Below the pieces are notes generated by a model. The model did not search any database and had not been told where the DNA came from. It worked only from the letters and a program-made list of their open reading frames with translations. Of a stretch of 64,000 nucleotides of DNA, positions 48,069 through 60,800 are shown one piece after another. The number at the start of each line of letters is the position of its first letter. Position 1 is the stretch's first letter. A program made the position numbers and the translations under genes. Source of the DNA: Phlegmacium glaucopus (Eukaryota; Basidiomycota; Agaricomycetes; Agaricales; Cortinariaceae); contig MU129988.1 in the NCBI GenBank assembly GCA_015039465.1, positions 67,356-131,355 on the forward strand, written 5' to 3'.

Positions 48069-49854
48069 ACCGAGACCTTCGTCCATATAGCAGCATAGCC
48101 CTGCTTCCGTTCAAGGCGTCTCATTTCATCATCTATGTCTTCATCAACGCCCCACGCCCGATTTTACGTTTGACCATAAATCGCTTCATCAACCCTCACC
48201 AAGGCTTGAGGCCTGAGGGTTGTTTCTTCAATATCCTTTTTTTTTTCTCAATCTAGGTCTCTGGAACGAATTTCCATGCAGACATTACAGGCTTTATTTA
48301 CGAACTAAACTACGAGGCCCTAAGTGCCTCCCTCCCTGCGGCCCCTTCAACGTCCTTATACGACTCTACATCCCTTCCCCTCTTTTTTAATGTCACTTCT
48401 TCAATGGTCCTTATGCGACTTTACATCTTTCTATCTTCCCCTCTTTTTCTAATGTCGTCGTGTATTCATCTTGCTAAAGTAGACCTTATCGCCAAATTGT
48501 TTTCAAAGTAGAAGTATAACTCCGTATGTTTCTACTCGTCGTGTAGCTATTAGTATCCATCATTGCGTAACACGCATCTTATACCAGGAATGAAATATGC
48601 ATGTTCATATAATGATTCGCCATAATATTTTATGAATTGGATCCATGAGACTATCAAGGTCCGATCCGTAATACCACGCACTGCATTTTTATTTTTTTTC
48701 GGCACAGCATAGTATTTTGTGGTGAGTCATAGTAGAACCCGATGAAGCATGACTCGATTGTACTATTCTAGTTTGGGGAGTCTGCGGCATCGTCTATGAC
48801 CTAATGCTACGAGACCGCTCGCATACAAAATTGCTAGCAATAAACTGATCAACTGATTGAGTTTCACAGGGGAAGCCCAAACTGTTCGGGGAAGAGCCAC
48901 CAATCACCAACTGCTAGCATAAAATCAAGACGATCATTGTTGGCCAAGCTGAAGATTCGCGAAAACATTGTGGTTTTTGTTTTGGGTCGAGTCCCCCGTG
49001 TATCATTGAATTTCTACATCTTGGCTCGATTGTGAGTTTCTCCAACCACGGATAGCTGGATCGATTTCCTAGAAGTCAACGCGCATGGCTAGACAATGTT
49101 AACAATGATATCGCGAGTACATGTAGATGACAATGCCTTGACGTTCCAAATCATGGGATTCCCGTGGTAGGCGCAAATGCCACTTCATCCTCTATATCAA
49201 TGATCCAGATAATCAATGATTGAAGGCCTGTCAGGTCAAGGAGTTTCATCATGATCAGGTCGACTATCTCTTGTGAGAGATCTTTTTTGTGGATGAGCGA
49301 AAAGAACGGGGTAATGATGGAGAGTGAATTGAATGAGATCGCGTTCTTGTGAGCCGCGAGGTAATAATGATGCCCATTTGGTTATAGTGAGCCTCGTGGG
49401 TTCAAGATCTTGATGTTGTTGAGCAGAAGAAAGGGCTTTGACTATATCTTCCCTTGCATTGCAAGACCCTGAGCGTATCAATGGTAAGCTCTCGAATATA
49501 ATTTGCTATTCGTTTGAGCAAAGCTACAAAATTGATATGACCGAGGACGATGGACGAAAATAGGTGAGCATGGCATGGGCGGAGAAGTAGCACGTCTGTG
49601 AGTACGTACGTAGTTATTTGTGGCCGCCCAGCTGATCGATTCGTTGGGCCATTTGTTGTTTTACAATATCGCGATATAACACAAATAATCACGTAGGCTC
49701 GTGACCATCCGTTTCCTTTCGAACTCCGCTGGGTACTCCAGGTAACGGCTGGGAGCAACGACTGCGATTTAGGCGAGTCACAATTTGTCACGTTGGACTT
49801 AGCCATATTTCAATGAATTTGTTTCCTCTACATATGATCTCGACGCCGTACTCC
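48069..49854. other. gene-poor stretch with short duplications and weak open frames
   Basis: A T/C-rich segment near 48340-48460 has two copies of a TCCTTAT(A/G)CGACT(C/T)TACATC word, about 70 bases apart. Minus-strand open frames at 49402-49806 (134 codons) and 49236-49481 (81 codons) show no recognisable family and could not be joined confidently. Confidence 0.35.
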
Positions 49855-50390
49855 TCAATCTAAGTTGTCCTCGCTGTCAAACTCATCACTGCTAGTGTCA
49901 TCAGGCTCTCTGTCGTTGTACTCAATAAGAACTTCATCCATATCCAGGGCCACATCATCTTCTGACAGCCTCGGGAGAAGCTCATCTCCCCCATCACCTC
50001 CTTGCTCAATCTCTCGAAGTACTTCCTCCAGCTCTGAGATCCCTGCCTCCTCTTGGTTATCTTCATCCTCAGATTCCACTACCAACAATCCTGGCTGGTC
50101 TTCTGCCCCCGCAATGCCAACAAACATCCCATACCATTCCCCATCACTCGCAACAAATCCATATGCTGGGCTACTTACACCCATGCGCCTCAATTTTTCG
50201 AGCCCAGTAGGTAGCTGTCCTACTATTGGTATGCCTGGTCCCCATGGAATTCAAACACCCTTGTCTAGTAGTCAACAACAATCTTCTCGCCCAGATCCTT
50301 ACCAAAGGGGTGTTTCTTACGAGTTTCTTCCTTATGTACCCAAGCCAGGACCATCCTCAGGTAGTTAAATAGTTATATTTGCCTAATAAC
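49855..50390 (-). pseudogene. unidentified protein remnant with acidic C-terminus
   Basis: A minus-strand frame encodes a segment beginning IPWGPGIPIVGQLPTGLEKL, then AYGFVASDGEWYGMFVGIAG, and an acidic tail (SEDEDNQEEAGISELEEVLR ... SSDEFDSEDNLD, stop at 49855). Immediately upstream a second stretch in another frame reads VHKEETRKKHPFGKDLGEKI before stops. The two pieces look like parts of one protein broken by frame changes, or exons I could not join. The acidic tail and surroundings recall transposon-encoded or orphan ORFs, but there is no firm family match. The serine-rich frame on the opposite strand is a shadow. Confidence 0.35.
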
Positions 50391-51220
50391 ATTGCTTTAT
50401 GGTGCCTACCTAAATGTATCAAGTGTGAGTAAGCGTAGAAGACGAGAGGAAGGCGCGATCGATAACTTGTGCAAGAAAACCATGAATTTATTCTAAGTCC
50501 AAGTCACGCTTTTGGGATCCTCCAAAAATGCCTCCGTTGCTCCCAGTCGGTATGTGATGTTATTCCATCGCACCATTTTTGGGCATACTTTGTTTATGTT
50601 TTTATCTTGTTTGTTTCATAAATCGTGCACGCGCTCGGATGGAGAGTAACATCACATCCGGCTGGTCGCGAGTCTAATAATCACGATACGGTATAAGGAA
50701 TCTCCGACAACTCCGCTCCAAATCAATCTCGAAACTTGAGATTTGAAGCTTACATAATACAATTATCATTCTAACCTGCTAAGATCTTGTTGCGTCTCTC
50801 ACGCCCAGTCATTATTGGCATGAAAGAGACTGAAAGAGATGACTTTAGAAACCTAATTAGTTTTGAGAGTGTTTTGAGTGGTATCGATGATATAAATAAA
50901 ATCCCGATATTATCTCACGCACCGCCTCTGCGCTCTCTCAGAGTCAAACATAAATCATACCTCTGACGACCCCAACCCCATAGAATTTTGGAGTGACCAA
51001 GTTGGTATGCAGGGAATTTCAACCTATAACCCATAATTCTCAATCACATCGGGAAAAACCCTTACATTTTGGCATGAAATTTTTGGTACATAATTATAAT
51101 TACATATATGGTCAAGTGAAGTTTGGCGCCGGCTTTCGAGTGCAGGCACAAAATAGAATTTTTTCCATTTTCCTCTTTTATTCGTCAACTTCTTGAAGTC
51201 TTGAAAAAAGGCCTCAAATC
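50391..51220. other. intergenic, no supported feature
   Basis: AT-rich DNA with no recognisable open frame. Confidence 0.4.
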
Positions 51221-51338
51221 TCGTTCCCGCCGTACATGGGTAATGATCTGAAAAACCGTGAAATTTGATGGGAGAATCATCAAATTTCCTCAAACACACG
51301 GTCTTTCAGATTATCATTACCATATACGGCGGGAACGA
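51221..51338. repeat. 118-bp foldback (MITE-like) palindrome
   Basis: The left arm (51221-51260, beginning TCGTTCCCGCCGTACATGGG) and the right arm (51297-51338, ending CGGCGGGAACGA) are inverted copies with a few mismatches and a short indel. The centre is itself a palindrome (AAATTTGATG...CATCAAATTT, 51261-51287). The whole can fold into one long hairpin. No target duplication was identified. Confidence 0.75.
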
Positions 51339-53223
51339 AATGTCATCGATTCATTTATTGCACTTTACCGTTCCCATAAGCGTCTAAGATGATAGACCTA
51401 ATGATTTCCATCCATAACATTTGAAATACGCAGAAAATAATCAGTATTGGTTTCAGATTGTATCATTATCAACTGGTGAATATTTGAATATTTGCATACC
51501 TGCTGGATTTATACGCAGCCTTTGTCACTTATTTACCCTGTCACTATTCTTAACTTTCCACCCTCACTGACTCAGTTGTCGATTATCACTTCTACTCTCT
51601 CTCTTCCCTCCTTTATTTTCCTTTCAATCTCTCTCTGTCGCTTTCATCCCCACTCTTTCTGCTTTATTGATGCAGGCCTGGCGTACACAGCGTGTTATGA
51701 CGGTTGGACTCTCGCGCTCCGATTCATTCCTTCTAGGCATGGTTTTACTGTCACAACTTACAACCTGCTTCTACGTTATGTCATTGCGGTTCGTTCAGCA
51801 GTGTTCATGTCCTCTTTATTTGCTTGTTCTTATTCGTCATTATCTCCTGCAGGTAACACTCCTCGCAGACAAACATGCAAGCTCCCTACTTACAGAACCC
51901 TGGTATGCAGTAATTTTTGCGGGAAAAAAAAGTTTGTCCAAGCTACCCCTCGTCTTGATGAGGCGGCTCAACACTAGTTACGCTGTTACCCTGACAGATG
52001 AATATATGACAACGAGTCGTTCCAGTGTTCCAGTTGATAACTCGTTCGGACCTTATCAATGCCACTCATCGCGTCGGGGTTTTCCTTCTTCCTCGTTCTT
52101 TCATATCTTCCCGTTGCTCATTGCGACCCGCTACGGGCAATTAATCACCCTCCTATAAGCTGCCCATTTATAGGTGGTTTCCGCCTGTAACGGAGTTAAT
52201 AAGGAAGGTGGTAACCTGTACCCAAGGTCCTGATGTTGAAAATCAATGCAGCGAGCGGCTTCTCTAAAGCTCTACGCAGCAGCAGATAGAAAAGAGATCA
52301 AATCCAAGTGAGTAATTCCATAGCTAAGCCAAAAATGAAGAAAAATTCCTTGTAGTATCCAATCATGATTGCGACATTTTATCCATGTCGATTGAAGATC
52401 TCCAATAACCAACCCCTTGTCCTGCCAACAATCCGTTTCCACATCCCTCTCATGCCGTCAGAGCCTTTCGTCCTTCCGGTGGCCTCAGCGTGGGTCGGTA
52501 TAGCCAAATGTCCATTGGTGAGACTCGAAACCTCTGCAGACTATTGATGGTAAGCTTTCATTTATCTTATGTATACTTGAATGCTCACCATGCCACGCGG
52601 AATCTCCACAGAATCTGGCGCTGGACTGCGACTACGAACTGGTGTTGACAGACATACTTCTCAGTGCCAGTTCCCTAACTGCATCGGTATTTGCAGCGTA
52701 CCTGAAGGAGGGGTATCCACATCTACGTTCTCGCTAGAGGTATTGTGACTTGCGCTCTCACTTGATTCTGATTTGTTTGTCAGTTACTGTCTGCCGGGGT
52801 ACGATAAGCTTACCACTACGCGGTATTACTTGCACGTTGGTATTGAAGGAATCTATGGTCCTTGTGATGTTAACATTGCCAACGTGAACGATAATCATTG
52901 TGATCGTTATTCCTGGCATCGATGTCATCTTGCACAGTTTCAAGGAGCACCGTCAGAACTTAGCCGTTAAACGTTCAAGGTACAGGCAAAAACAGGTTGT
53001 ACTATGATGGCTTACATAATATATAATAGGGAGAAATAGTACACCTCACCCTCAGAATGCAGAAAATCAAATAGCTCACTCCTCATCGAAAAAGCAATAA
53101 GTTTGGGGACGAGGAACTATTGAGTTTGCCACCAAATTTGTTTGCTTTGACCAGCACCAGTATTTGGTAGTTTGTCACGCAATGTCACAGCATTTTGTTG
53201 ATCGTTGGTTCTCAGTGAATTTC
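51339..53223. other. gene-poor stretch with unsupported open frames
   Basis: Overlapping plus-strand open frames at 51492-51977 and 51667-52158 have no recognisable domain. Splice-like signals occur near 52550-52800, but I could not build a protein that resembles a known family. Confidence 0.35.
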
Positions 53224-54025
53224 TCAATCCGAGTTGTTTTTTTCTCGTCGAAGCCTTGTTCTTTCAGACTGAATTAGTATGCAACTTGCCGTCTTTTCTT
53301 CACAAGTGAGAGTTTTGAGAGATTGACGTTCATCGACAGCTAGGACAGGCGCGCTTTCGAGAACCTTCTCGTGAATACTCTGTTCTTGACGTGGACCGCC
53401 TATGTCCTTGACGATAGTCCGCGATTTGTCTTCAATTAACCATATCGATAAATAAACAAGATAGGTTCCAGGATGAGTTGATCCTATAACATGTTTGGGA
53501 AGTAGAAAATCGCTGGTGATGATTACACTTACCTGTTCTTGATATAATGCATCAAATCTGTCGGCCTCAGATTTCTGTTCCTTATACTGCTTGATTTCTC
53601 CCGCAATTCCTCTCCACTTCGTAAGGTTGAGGGTGGCATTCTTAGTCGCTCGTTCTTGAGCCTCCTTTGCTGTCTCATACTCCGACGCGAATTCTAATGA
53701 TCCACTTATGAGACGAGAGAGTTCCTGAGGTGATTGGGACGCGACGGCTTCCACGCCACCTTGAAATACAAGAAATATCTTGACGTTGACGAGGATGTTG
53801 TGAGAGACCAGGACTGCAATGTAACCCACGTATATGATCGTTGTATCGTTCAACTTGTACTCGGATGCGCCAATAGTTGATATCTTGAGCTCATAAGTCA
53901 ATGAGAATGCGTAGAATTTAAGCTAACTTACATTTATTGAATAAAACCTCCATTCCTTCTGCTCAGCATCAACAAAGCTGTCATTACCCAGGCCGATTGA
54001 CTGGTGTCCTCTGCGTTGAAAACGA
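53224..54025 (-). pseudogene. truncated, decayed SMC1 (cohesin) gene fragment
   Basis: Read on the minus strand, the segment matches only an internal part of SMC1, roughly the end of the N-terminal head and the start of the coiled coil. Pieces in order are FNAEDTSQSAWVMTA, VDAEQKEWRFYSIN, STIGASEYKLND, YVGYIAVLVSHNILVNVKIF, LVFQGGVEAVASQSPQELSR, LISGSLEFASEYETAKEAQE, RATKNATLNLTKWRGIAGEI and KQYKEQKSEADRFDALYQEQ, then weaker matches such as RQEQSIHEKVLESA. A frame change lies between WVMTA and VDAEQ, the usual EQ before ISGSLE is missing, and neither the Walker A head nor hinge nor C-terminal head is present. The functional SMC1 gene must lie elsewhere. Confidence 0.85.
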
Positions 54026-54503
54026 ACTTGGTGAGCCCTCCATCACGTTAGAGGGTTTAAAAAACACACCTGTATGAACCATAAGTTCTAACCCTTATAA
54101 TTGAAGTTATAATCTGGATCTGTCTCGAGTGATCAAAATCACTTGTGTCACGCCTTTGTCACACTAAATCTCCCAATAAATTTGTCCTCTTACTATTAGT
54201 ATACATAAATTTCGACTGCATATTAGAACAGGAGTTAAAGTGATTTACCCAAGTCATTCTAGATGTATTTTATTTTGTATTTATTTATGCTTTCAAAGTG
54301 TTATTTATGCAAGGTGTTTTGTACCGCTTTGGCTTTACCAACGTTCACCAATTTGAGAGGACTGAACAATAACAATGAAGCTTTGAATCTCAATTATAAT
54401 ACTTACAATTCAATATTATGTATACATCACGAAAATTTTCCGAAAAAAAGAGTTACAATAGCGGAGGTAAAAAAAAAGATAGCAAGTAGAGGTGATTGAT
54501 GGA
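54026..54503. other. AT-rich intergenic between SMC1 fragment and RPA3
   Basis: No supported feature; the plus-strand frame at 54263-54499 is asparagine-rich low complexity. Confidence 0.4.
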
Positions 54504-55060
54504 TCAACAGAACATTTTTGAGTAAAACCGAGGGTCGTGTATGAGTTCAATCGTGTCATTCACGAGTTTCATGTCTGCGTATGAATTGCAAAACTCATAA
54601 CTGAATTGTAAAACTGAGGACAGGGGAGAACTCACCAAGGTTGTCGCCTAGATTTATGCATACATGCATTTGTACTGTTGTAGCATCCACGACGCGTCCA
54701 ACAACCTCTACGTAAGAGTCGACAATGTTTGCAGCCTAAGCGAAGATTGGATTAGGTGTCGCGGTCCATAACTCGTCGCCATATCCTACCGCTTCCGATG
54801 ATCCAAACAGACTTACAGCGGATAGTTTTACATTTACTTGACCCCCGTCAGATGCTTCTACTGTGGCACGATCTCCGTTCAACTAAAAAAGATGGCACCG
54901 CAATGATGAATTGAAAGACTGGATAAGTTTGACCCGAGACGCGTACTTTAAGAACTTTACATGCAAGACGAACATGTCGTCCAATGTACTCTGGTAGCCG
55001 CGCTGCATTTACACGTGTTGAGAGATCTCTGTCCCTATCAAAGCTTTCTTCAGAGTTCAT
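54504..55060 (-). CDS. RFA3: replication protein A 14-kDa subunit (RPA3/Rfa3)
   Basis: This is the smallest subunit of the single-strand DNA-binding RPA trimer, made of one OB fold that joins the RPA1-RPA2 core. Four exons join in phase: 55060-54947, 54882-54817, 54735-54636 and 54574-54504, giving 116 codons plus stop, the usual family length. The sequence reads STRVNAARLPEYIGRHVRLA, CKVLKLNGDRATVEASDGGQ, VNVKLSAAANIVDSYVEVVG, RVVDATTVQMHVCINLGDNL and DMKLVNDTIELIHDPRFYSK before MFC-stop. The final DMKLVND/IELIHDP block is characteristic of fungal Rfa3. All parts of the fold are present. Confidence 0.94.
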
Positions 55061-56116
55061 CGAGTGCGATTATGTTTGGAGAGAAAGAGAAGGACAGAAG
55101 TCAATAGCCGTCAACAAGCAAGTACCCATGAGTCGAACGTTCAGCACTCAGTATTGACAGCGTCTTCAAGCTCTAGTTGCTTGTGCCAACATTTTAGTTA
55201 TTTGAGGGATATATCTACTGTCGTCTTATCTACGAGTCGAGGATTAGGTTGTTCATTGGTCTTCATCCTCTTTCTCACTTTACTCGGCCGAATATCTCTA
55301 CATCATCTATTCAGAATCAACCCCATCACTCGACAGAAGAGGCCATCACATCTCTCACCTGCCGTCGTTCAAGCATCCATGTTCCAGCTATAGCCATTCC
55401 GTAGTCCAGACTGCGGTCCTTCATATAGTATCAAACTCAGATCTGTGGACTGTCACCTCGTTTGAAGCAATACATTTTACACCTCTACCCTGACAACCCA
55501 ATCTTCACGTACATCGGCTGTGAGAACAGATCCGACCTCCACTGCTGAAGCTGTAACATGAATCATTAGAATGGCAATGAGAACATACTAAAGATTCAAA
55601 ATAAAATCAAGCCTCGTAATTCCTCCATGACTACCATCAGGCTTCATCGATCGATGATCCGAACAATGGATAGTCATTAGCAAGCCTCGTGAGGAGATAC
55701 AAAGCTTTTAAGTATGGTTTTTATCTCCGTAAATTTGAGTCGAGTATGTTCTTCCTTGGGTAATATGTGAAAGGTTGGCTCGTTGATGCAGTTCGGTTGA
55801 CAAGCCAGCGCGTCTGAAAGGAATCGAGTTGAAGCCCGAGTGGTGAAATCTATTGCAAATCGAGCCAATCCAATCGTCCCAAATCTAGTGAGGGCACTGA
55901 ATACATGGACCCGAGTTTATGGATTAAAATTTAAGCGCAAGATATCTTTTCGTCGTCCATGATATTGATGTTGATAACCAAGGACAGAAGTGCAATTCTT
56001 CCAGAAGTTTCACAGTTTATGGATGCCAGCTGGTCGATCGTATGGAAATCTCGGCCCCTTGCGGTGACGATGTCACGGATACCGCTTTTTCTTCCTGTAC
56101 TATATTATATAAAAAC
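55061..56116. promoter_or_regulatory. divergent region between RPA3 and MSP1
   Basis: Both promoters should lie in this 1-kb stretch. A minus-strand frame at 55677-55868 (63 codons, with NEPTFHILPKEEHTRLKFTE) and a short stretch near 55480-55540 (VGSVLTADVREDWVVRVEV) look protein-like but could not be joined or identified; they may be a remnant. Confidence 0.35.
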
Positions 56117-57682
56117 ATGGTATCTGCTGGAACCAAACGGGCAGCTTTTGAAGGCAAGTTTATTATTCTGGTATCTAGTTTGTCCACTCATTGAGGTCTA
56201 TATAGTTGCACTCTTTCTGGCGTCTCAAGTGGGTCACCCTGATATTTCAATTTTTATTATCTGTCATTTATTGGACATCTACGTAAGGCAGCTTTGTATT
56301 ACACCATGCGAGTGAGCACGTCCTTCCATCAGATCTACGCATGTCAACTTTTTGGCTGACTGGTCATCCCACCAAAGTGGGTAATCGATGCTATGGTTCC
56401 AGATAAAAAGGACAATGTTGTAAAGGCGAAACAACTGGAGGCCTTGAAACGGTTAGGACACAGCGAACTCAAGCTTGATGAGTATGAACGTGCGTAGGGT
56501 GTTTGTCTGCGCAGATCTTTATATACTTAACACAATTTTGGAAACTTTAGGCAAAGTCGCCAACGAGGTCATTCATCCAGATGATATCCACGTTACATTC
56601 GCAGGTATGTATGTCCCATTCTCTCTTGTTGTTTCTACTTGCTGAGTTGCCAATGCCATAGATATTGGCGGCCTTGACCCTATCGTCTCTTCTCTCCGAG
56701 AATCCGTCATATATCCTCTTCTATATCCAAATCTCTTCACCTCATCTTCGTCTCTTCTCGGAGCCCCTAAAGGTGTCCTTCTATTCGGGCCTCCAGGATG
56801 TGGGAAGACCATGCTTGCAAAAGCTCTGGCCAAAGAATCCGGAGCTACCTTTATCAACATCGCAGCTTCGGTTCTAACCAACAAGTGGTACGGAGAATCA
56901 AACAAGCTGGTCGCTGGACTTTTCAGCCTCGCGCGAAAAACTCAGCCAAGCATTATCTTCATTGACGAAATCGACTCTTTCCTACGAGAACGAACCAAAG
57001 GCGACCATGAGGTGACAGGGATGATGAAAGCCGAGTTCATGACGTGTGTTGTGTTATGGGGTTTTTCCCCCCCTTTTCCTTTAACTGATCGTTTCCATGT
57101 GATTTTTCTAGACTATGGGATGGTTTACTTTCTGCTACCGATCGTATCCTTGTTCTTGGTGCAACGAATAGACCCAACGACATCGACTCAGCCATCCTTC
57201 GTCGGATGCCTAAACGTTTCGCTATAGGGTTGCCTGATCTCGAACAACGAGCCAAGATCCTTAGACTAGTCAGGACTTCACATCCTTCTCCATCCAAGTT
57301 ATCCTAAACTCAATATCTACTCAAACAGATGCTAAAAGACACCAAAGTCTCACCCGATTTCTCCATCGAGAACCTTGCAGAGCAGGCAGTTGGCCTTTCA
57401 GGTTCTGACCTGAGAGAGTTGTGTCGAAATGCTGCAATGGTTCCTGTACGGGAGTTTATGCGGAGTACGTCAGATAACCATGAAGCATTGGCAAAAGGAC
57501 AACTAGAGGTATAATTTTCTGTGTCATTAACTGGGCAAATTAACGTATACGTTCTTGTTTTTTAGGGTTTCGACTTACGACCTCTAATTTTGGATGATTT
57601 CTTTGCACACGATGAATCAGCGCCACTACCGCCTAACATCTCAGATTATAGGTCACGACTAGACGATGAACCCCTCGATTGA
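56117..57682 (+). CDS. MSP1: outer-membrane AAA ATPase Msp1/ATAD1
   Basis: Msp1 is a hexameric AAA motor anchored in the mitochondrial and peroxisomal membranes that extracts mislocalised tail-anchored proteins. Nine exons join in phase: 56117-56153, 56206-56228, 56288-56311, 56378-56489, 56551-56604, 56662-57043, 57112-57268, 57329-57508 and 57566-57682. They give 361 codons plus stop, close to yeast Msp1. The N-terminal anchor is built from three tiny exons ([20 protein letters not shown]). Key AAA motifs follow: Walker [10 protein letters not shown], pore loop NKWYGESNK, Walker [12 protein letters not shown], and second region [15 protein letters not shown] with arginine fingers in [14 protein letters not shown]. 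The last is sensor 2 in [15 protein letters not shown]. The first intron uses a GC donor (G|GCAAGT). Without these small exons the anchor would be lost, so an automatic model may start too late. Confidence 0.93.
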
Positions 57683-57826
57683 TCCTTCCTCTCGCTGAAG
57701 CAACTTATAGAGTTTATTTATTTGCGCCTTTATGAATAACTATTCGCTTTTAATTCTCAGATAGAATGTAATCTCCCTCACTCAAATATACACCACCTAC
57801 AAGACGATATATACAATAGGTAGGAT

Positions 57827-60800
57827 TTACAATTGAAGCAACAAGAAACCGGCTGCAATGACGATGACAGACAGTCCGATTGATGAGAAAGGTTGGTTCA
57901 GAGCGACCGCGCCCGATTTGGTCGAACCTGTCGAATTTGTCGAACCTGTCGTTACTGGAGTCTCCAGAAGATTGGGGCATTGTGGTGACGCCAACACTTG
58001 ACCATAATTACTGGCAACCCAAAGCAAGACTCCATTAGTCCATCCGAAACCAATCTACAATGAAAGAAATTTAGGAAATGTCCAACCAAACAGAGATAAC
58101 AGTAATAGAGACGTACTTGAACGGTATACTCTCCTCCTCGTCCAGCGGAATCGATGTCCAAATTGGAGAATTTCTCAAACATCTGTATTTCTTATGTTTA
58201 GCTGCACAATTAAAAAGGCCTAAAATCAAAAATTGCTCACGTTTCCGTCATTGGTTATACTTTGTGTAACGTTCAACTCTGGATCGGAAAGTCGTGGGAG
58301 AAGGTTTGGTATCGAACCACCAGTAGCACGCCTTTTGAAAGCCAGGTTACAACGAGTTCAAGACACATGGAAAAGAAATTTACCAGCTGCACAATACACT
58401 CGCAAAATAGCGATTGGCCAGCTCTCTCTGCAAAGCTTGAGACCAGTTTTCACCACTGACAGCACTGCCTCCATTGACCACAGTGCCGCTCCCCATGTTG
58501 ATATCAGCAGCTGGACCGGACGTCGTAGAGTTTATGACGGAAGGGCCGCTACGGAGAGGTTGACCTGGGAGCTGAGTTTCGGTGAGGCCAAGTTGACCAG
58601 CTGGAATCAGACCAAAAGTTGATTGGTTTGAGGGTGGCGATGGGATTGAGGTTGTTGTAACGTTTGCTGGCAGAGCGCGGAGTGCTTGAAGAGTGATATA
58701 TTGGTGGGGTGCCCAAGCATTAGGCGCATCCCTAGATATATATCATCATCATTAAAAATGATCGAGTCAAAAAAGAACAAAATTGCCAACCATTGAAGTC
58801 CGGTGTCAACCAATGTCGTAGGGAACGTGCCGTTATAGCGGTTCAACACCATATTGAGAGATGCGAAAACTCCAAATGCAGATTTTTCGTCATTGGCAAC
58901 TTGGTCGGGGATAATACCGCTCCAGAAAGGATAGAAGGTGGCAGCGCTGAATACACTACTGCGACTGTTGGTATTGAGTATGAAATCATAAAACGCGAGC
59001 TATTGATGGACGGGAAATTGGTTGTTGAGGATTATTTTTTTATTTGTGATGACCAAACAAAGAGTATAACGAACTTTTTGTGAATCCCAAAGAAGGTCCA
59101 GAATAGCAGCTTTGAGGGATGCAGCAGCTGTCCTGTGTTGGCTAGCCGCAGTTGCATTGGAAGTACCGTAAAGGTCAGCCAGAGCAAGATGGTTTTTGTC
59201 TGTAGATTACACCTCAGTTGAATGAACCTTGGAAGGCGAGGATACTCACACAAAATACTATTCAAGTCGGGCCCAACAATATTTTTGACGTTCAAGCTTA
59301 ACAATCCACCCCTCGTACTGGGACTTCCGGCAAACCAACGCATGGTGTAATCCCAACCAGTCTCAGCACCACTGGCGAGTTCAGAGTACAATTCAGCCTT
59401 TTGGGAATCGTTGAATGCAGGGACCACAGTAGGGTCGTTGACAGTTTGATAATCTAATGATTTGCCAAGTTGACGAAATTAGGCAAAGGTCTGTTGAGGT
59501 ACGATGTATAAGCAACCTACCGGCCAAGTACGATTCAGGGCGAGGTGCGCTATTGTTGACGGCATAATGATACACGGTGAACGTTTGGTTTGAGAAGGGA
59601 CTCTTCACTTGAACAGATCTGTCAGTGTTCCACCATTGCAACTCTTTCTACAACACGTGAAGAAGAATTTAGCATATCATCATCGGTAATGGTTTGGGTA
59701 TATTTCTGACCTCTGCAAGGGGCAACGCGCGGGTAAGAATACTCCGGTCTCCGCTTGCTTGAACGTAAATTGATAACATCTAGAATGGTTGGCAAGGCTA
59801 AAACAACGTGAAGGTGGCAACATACCTGGACAAACAAGGGTGGTTGAGACCGGTTCAGGTCTAAGGAAGACCAATTCATCTGAGAAAGTGGCGTAATAAC
59901 AGTAAATGAGAGTGCGCACAATAGATACGACCTCCATTAGGGATAAAACCAAATTGATCCAATTGATCCATAAAGTTTTGAAGAGTTGCATTCGCGACCG
60001 AGAACAACTGGGATTGAATAAGGCCTTCGACGATCCAGAAACTGTCCCAGTAGTATATTTCTCTGAACCTTCCACCTGATTATCATCGTCAATTATTTCA
60101 TTTAGTTGAACACAAGAAACAATCAGTGCACAAACCAGGTACGACGAAAGTATGATTGAGAGGAATCAGGGTACTTTCACATTTACCACTGGATCCACAG
60201 AGTGTAGATGCATTGGTGGATCGGATGAGTTGAGTCCAGAAACCATGGACAGTTTGTGCAAATGCTTTTGGTAAGGGTGCCGTAATGTTATTGAGAAAGG
60301 GCGGTGAAGCGTTGAAGTCGGCGGGCAATGAAAGGCCTTCCAATTCTTGACCCTCTCCGGTGAAGTCGCTGTCTAAAAAATTGACGATTTGACTATAGGT
60401 CGTCGACGAGGAGATATTTTGGAAGTCGGCAAGTACTGCCTGAGAATTCTTGCTTGTTGGCTACCAAAACCATTTTATCAAAACGTGATAATCGTAGAGA
60501 AGCATTGTAAAATCCTTACCTTGTCCACGAAGGTTTTGTCATCAGGATAAACATTTGCAACACCCACAGTTTGCAGCAACTAATTGACTATGAGTTCATA
60601 TGCAACGAGGTATGGGTTTGAAAACAACGTACCGCGCCAGCACAGAATATGTCTGAAGGACACCATGCCTGCTTAGGCGGCAATGCGGCTTGTGAAGGCA
60701 GTACAGAAGCTAATGGTGCTGATGGTGTAGGTATGGCTGTAGCAACTGTAAGAGCTACTGGCGTGGCGGAAGCCGTTGCTGTCGATGTAGATTGAGAGGT

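Noticed and set aside
49865..50368. Plus-strand serine-rich open frame of 167 codons
   Set aside because: It is antisense to a frame with an acidic tail; serine-rich composition is the expected shadow of GAN codons on the other strand.
51492..52158. Overlapping plus-strand open frames of about 160 codons
   Set aside because: No domain, no convincing splice partners and no family resemblance; length alone is not enough in this AT-rich stretch.
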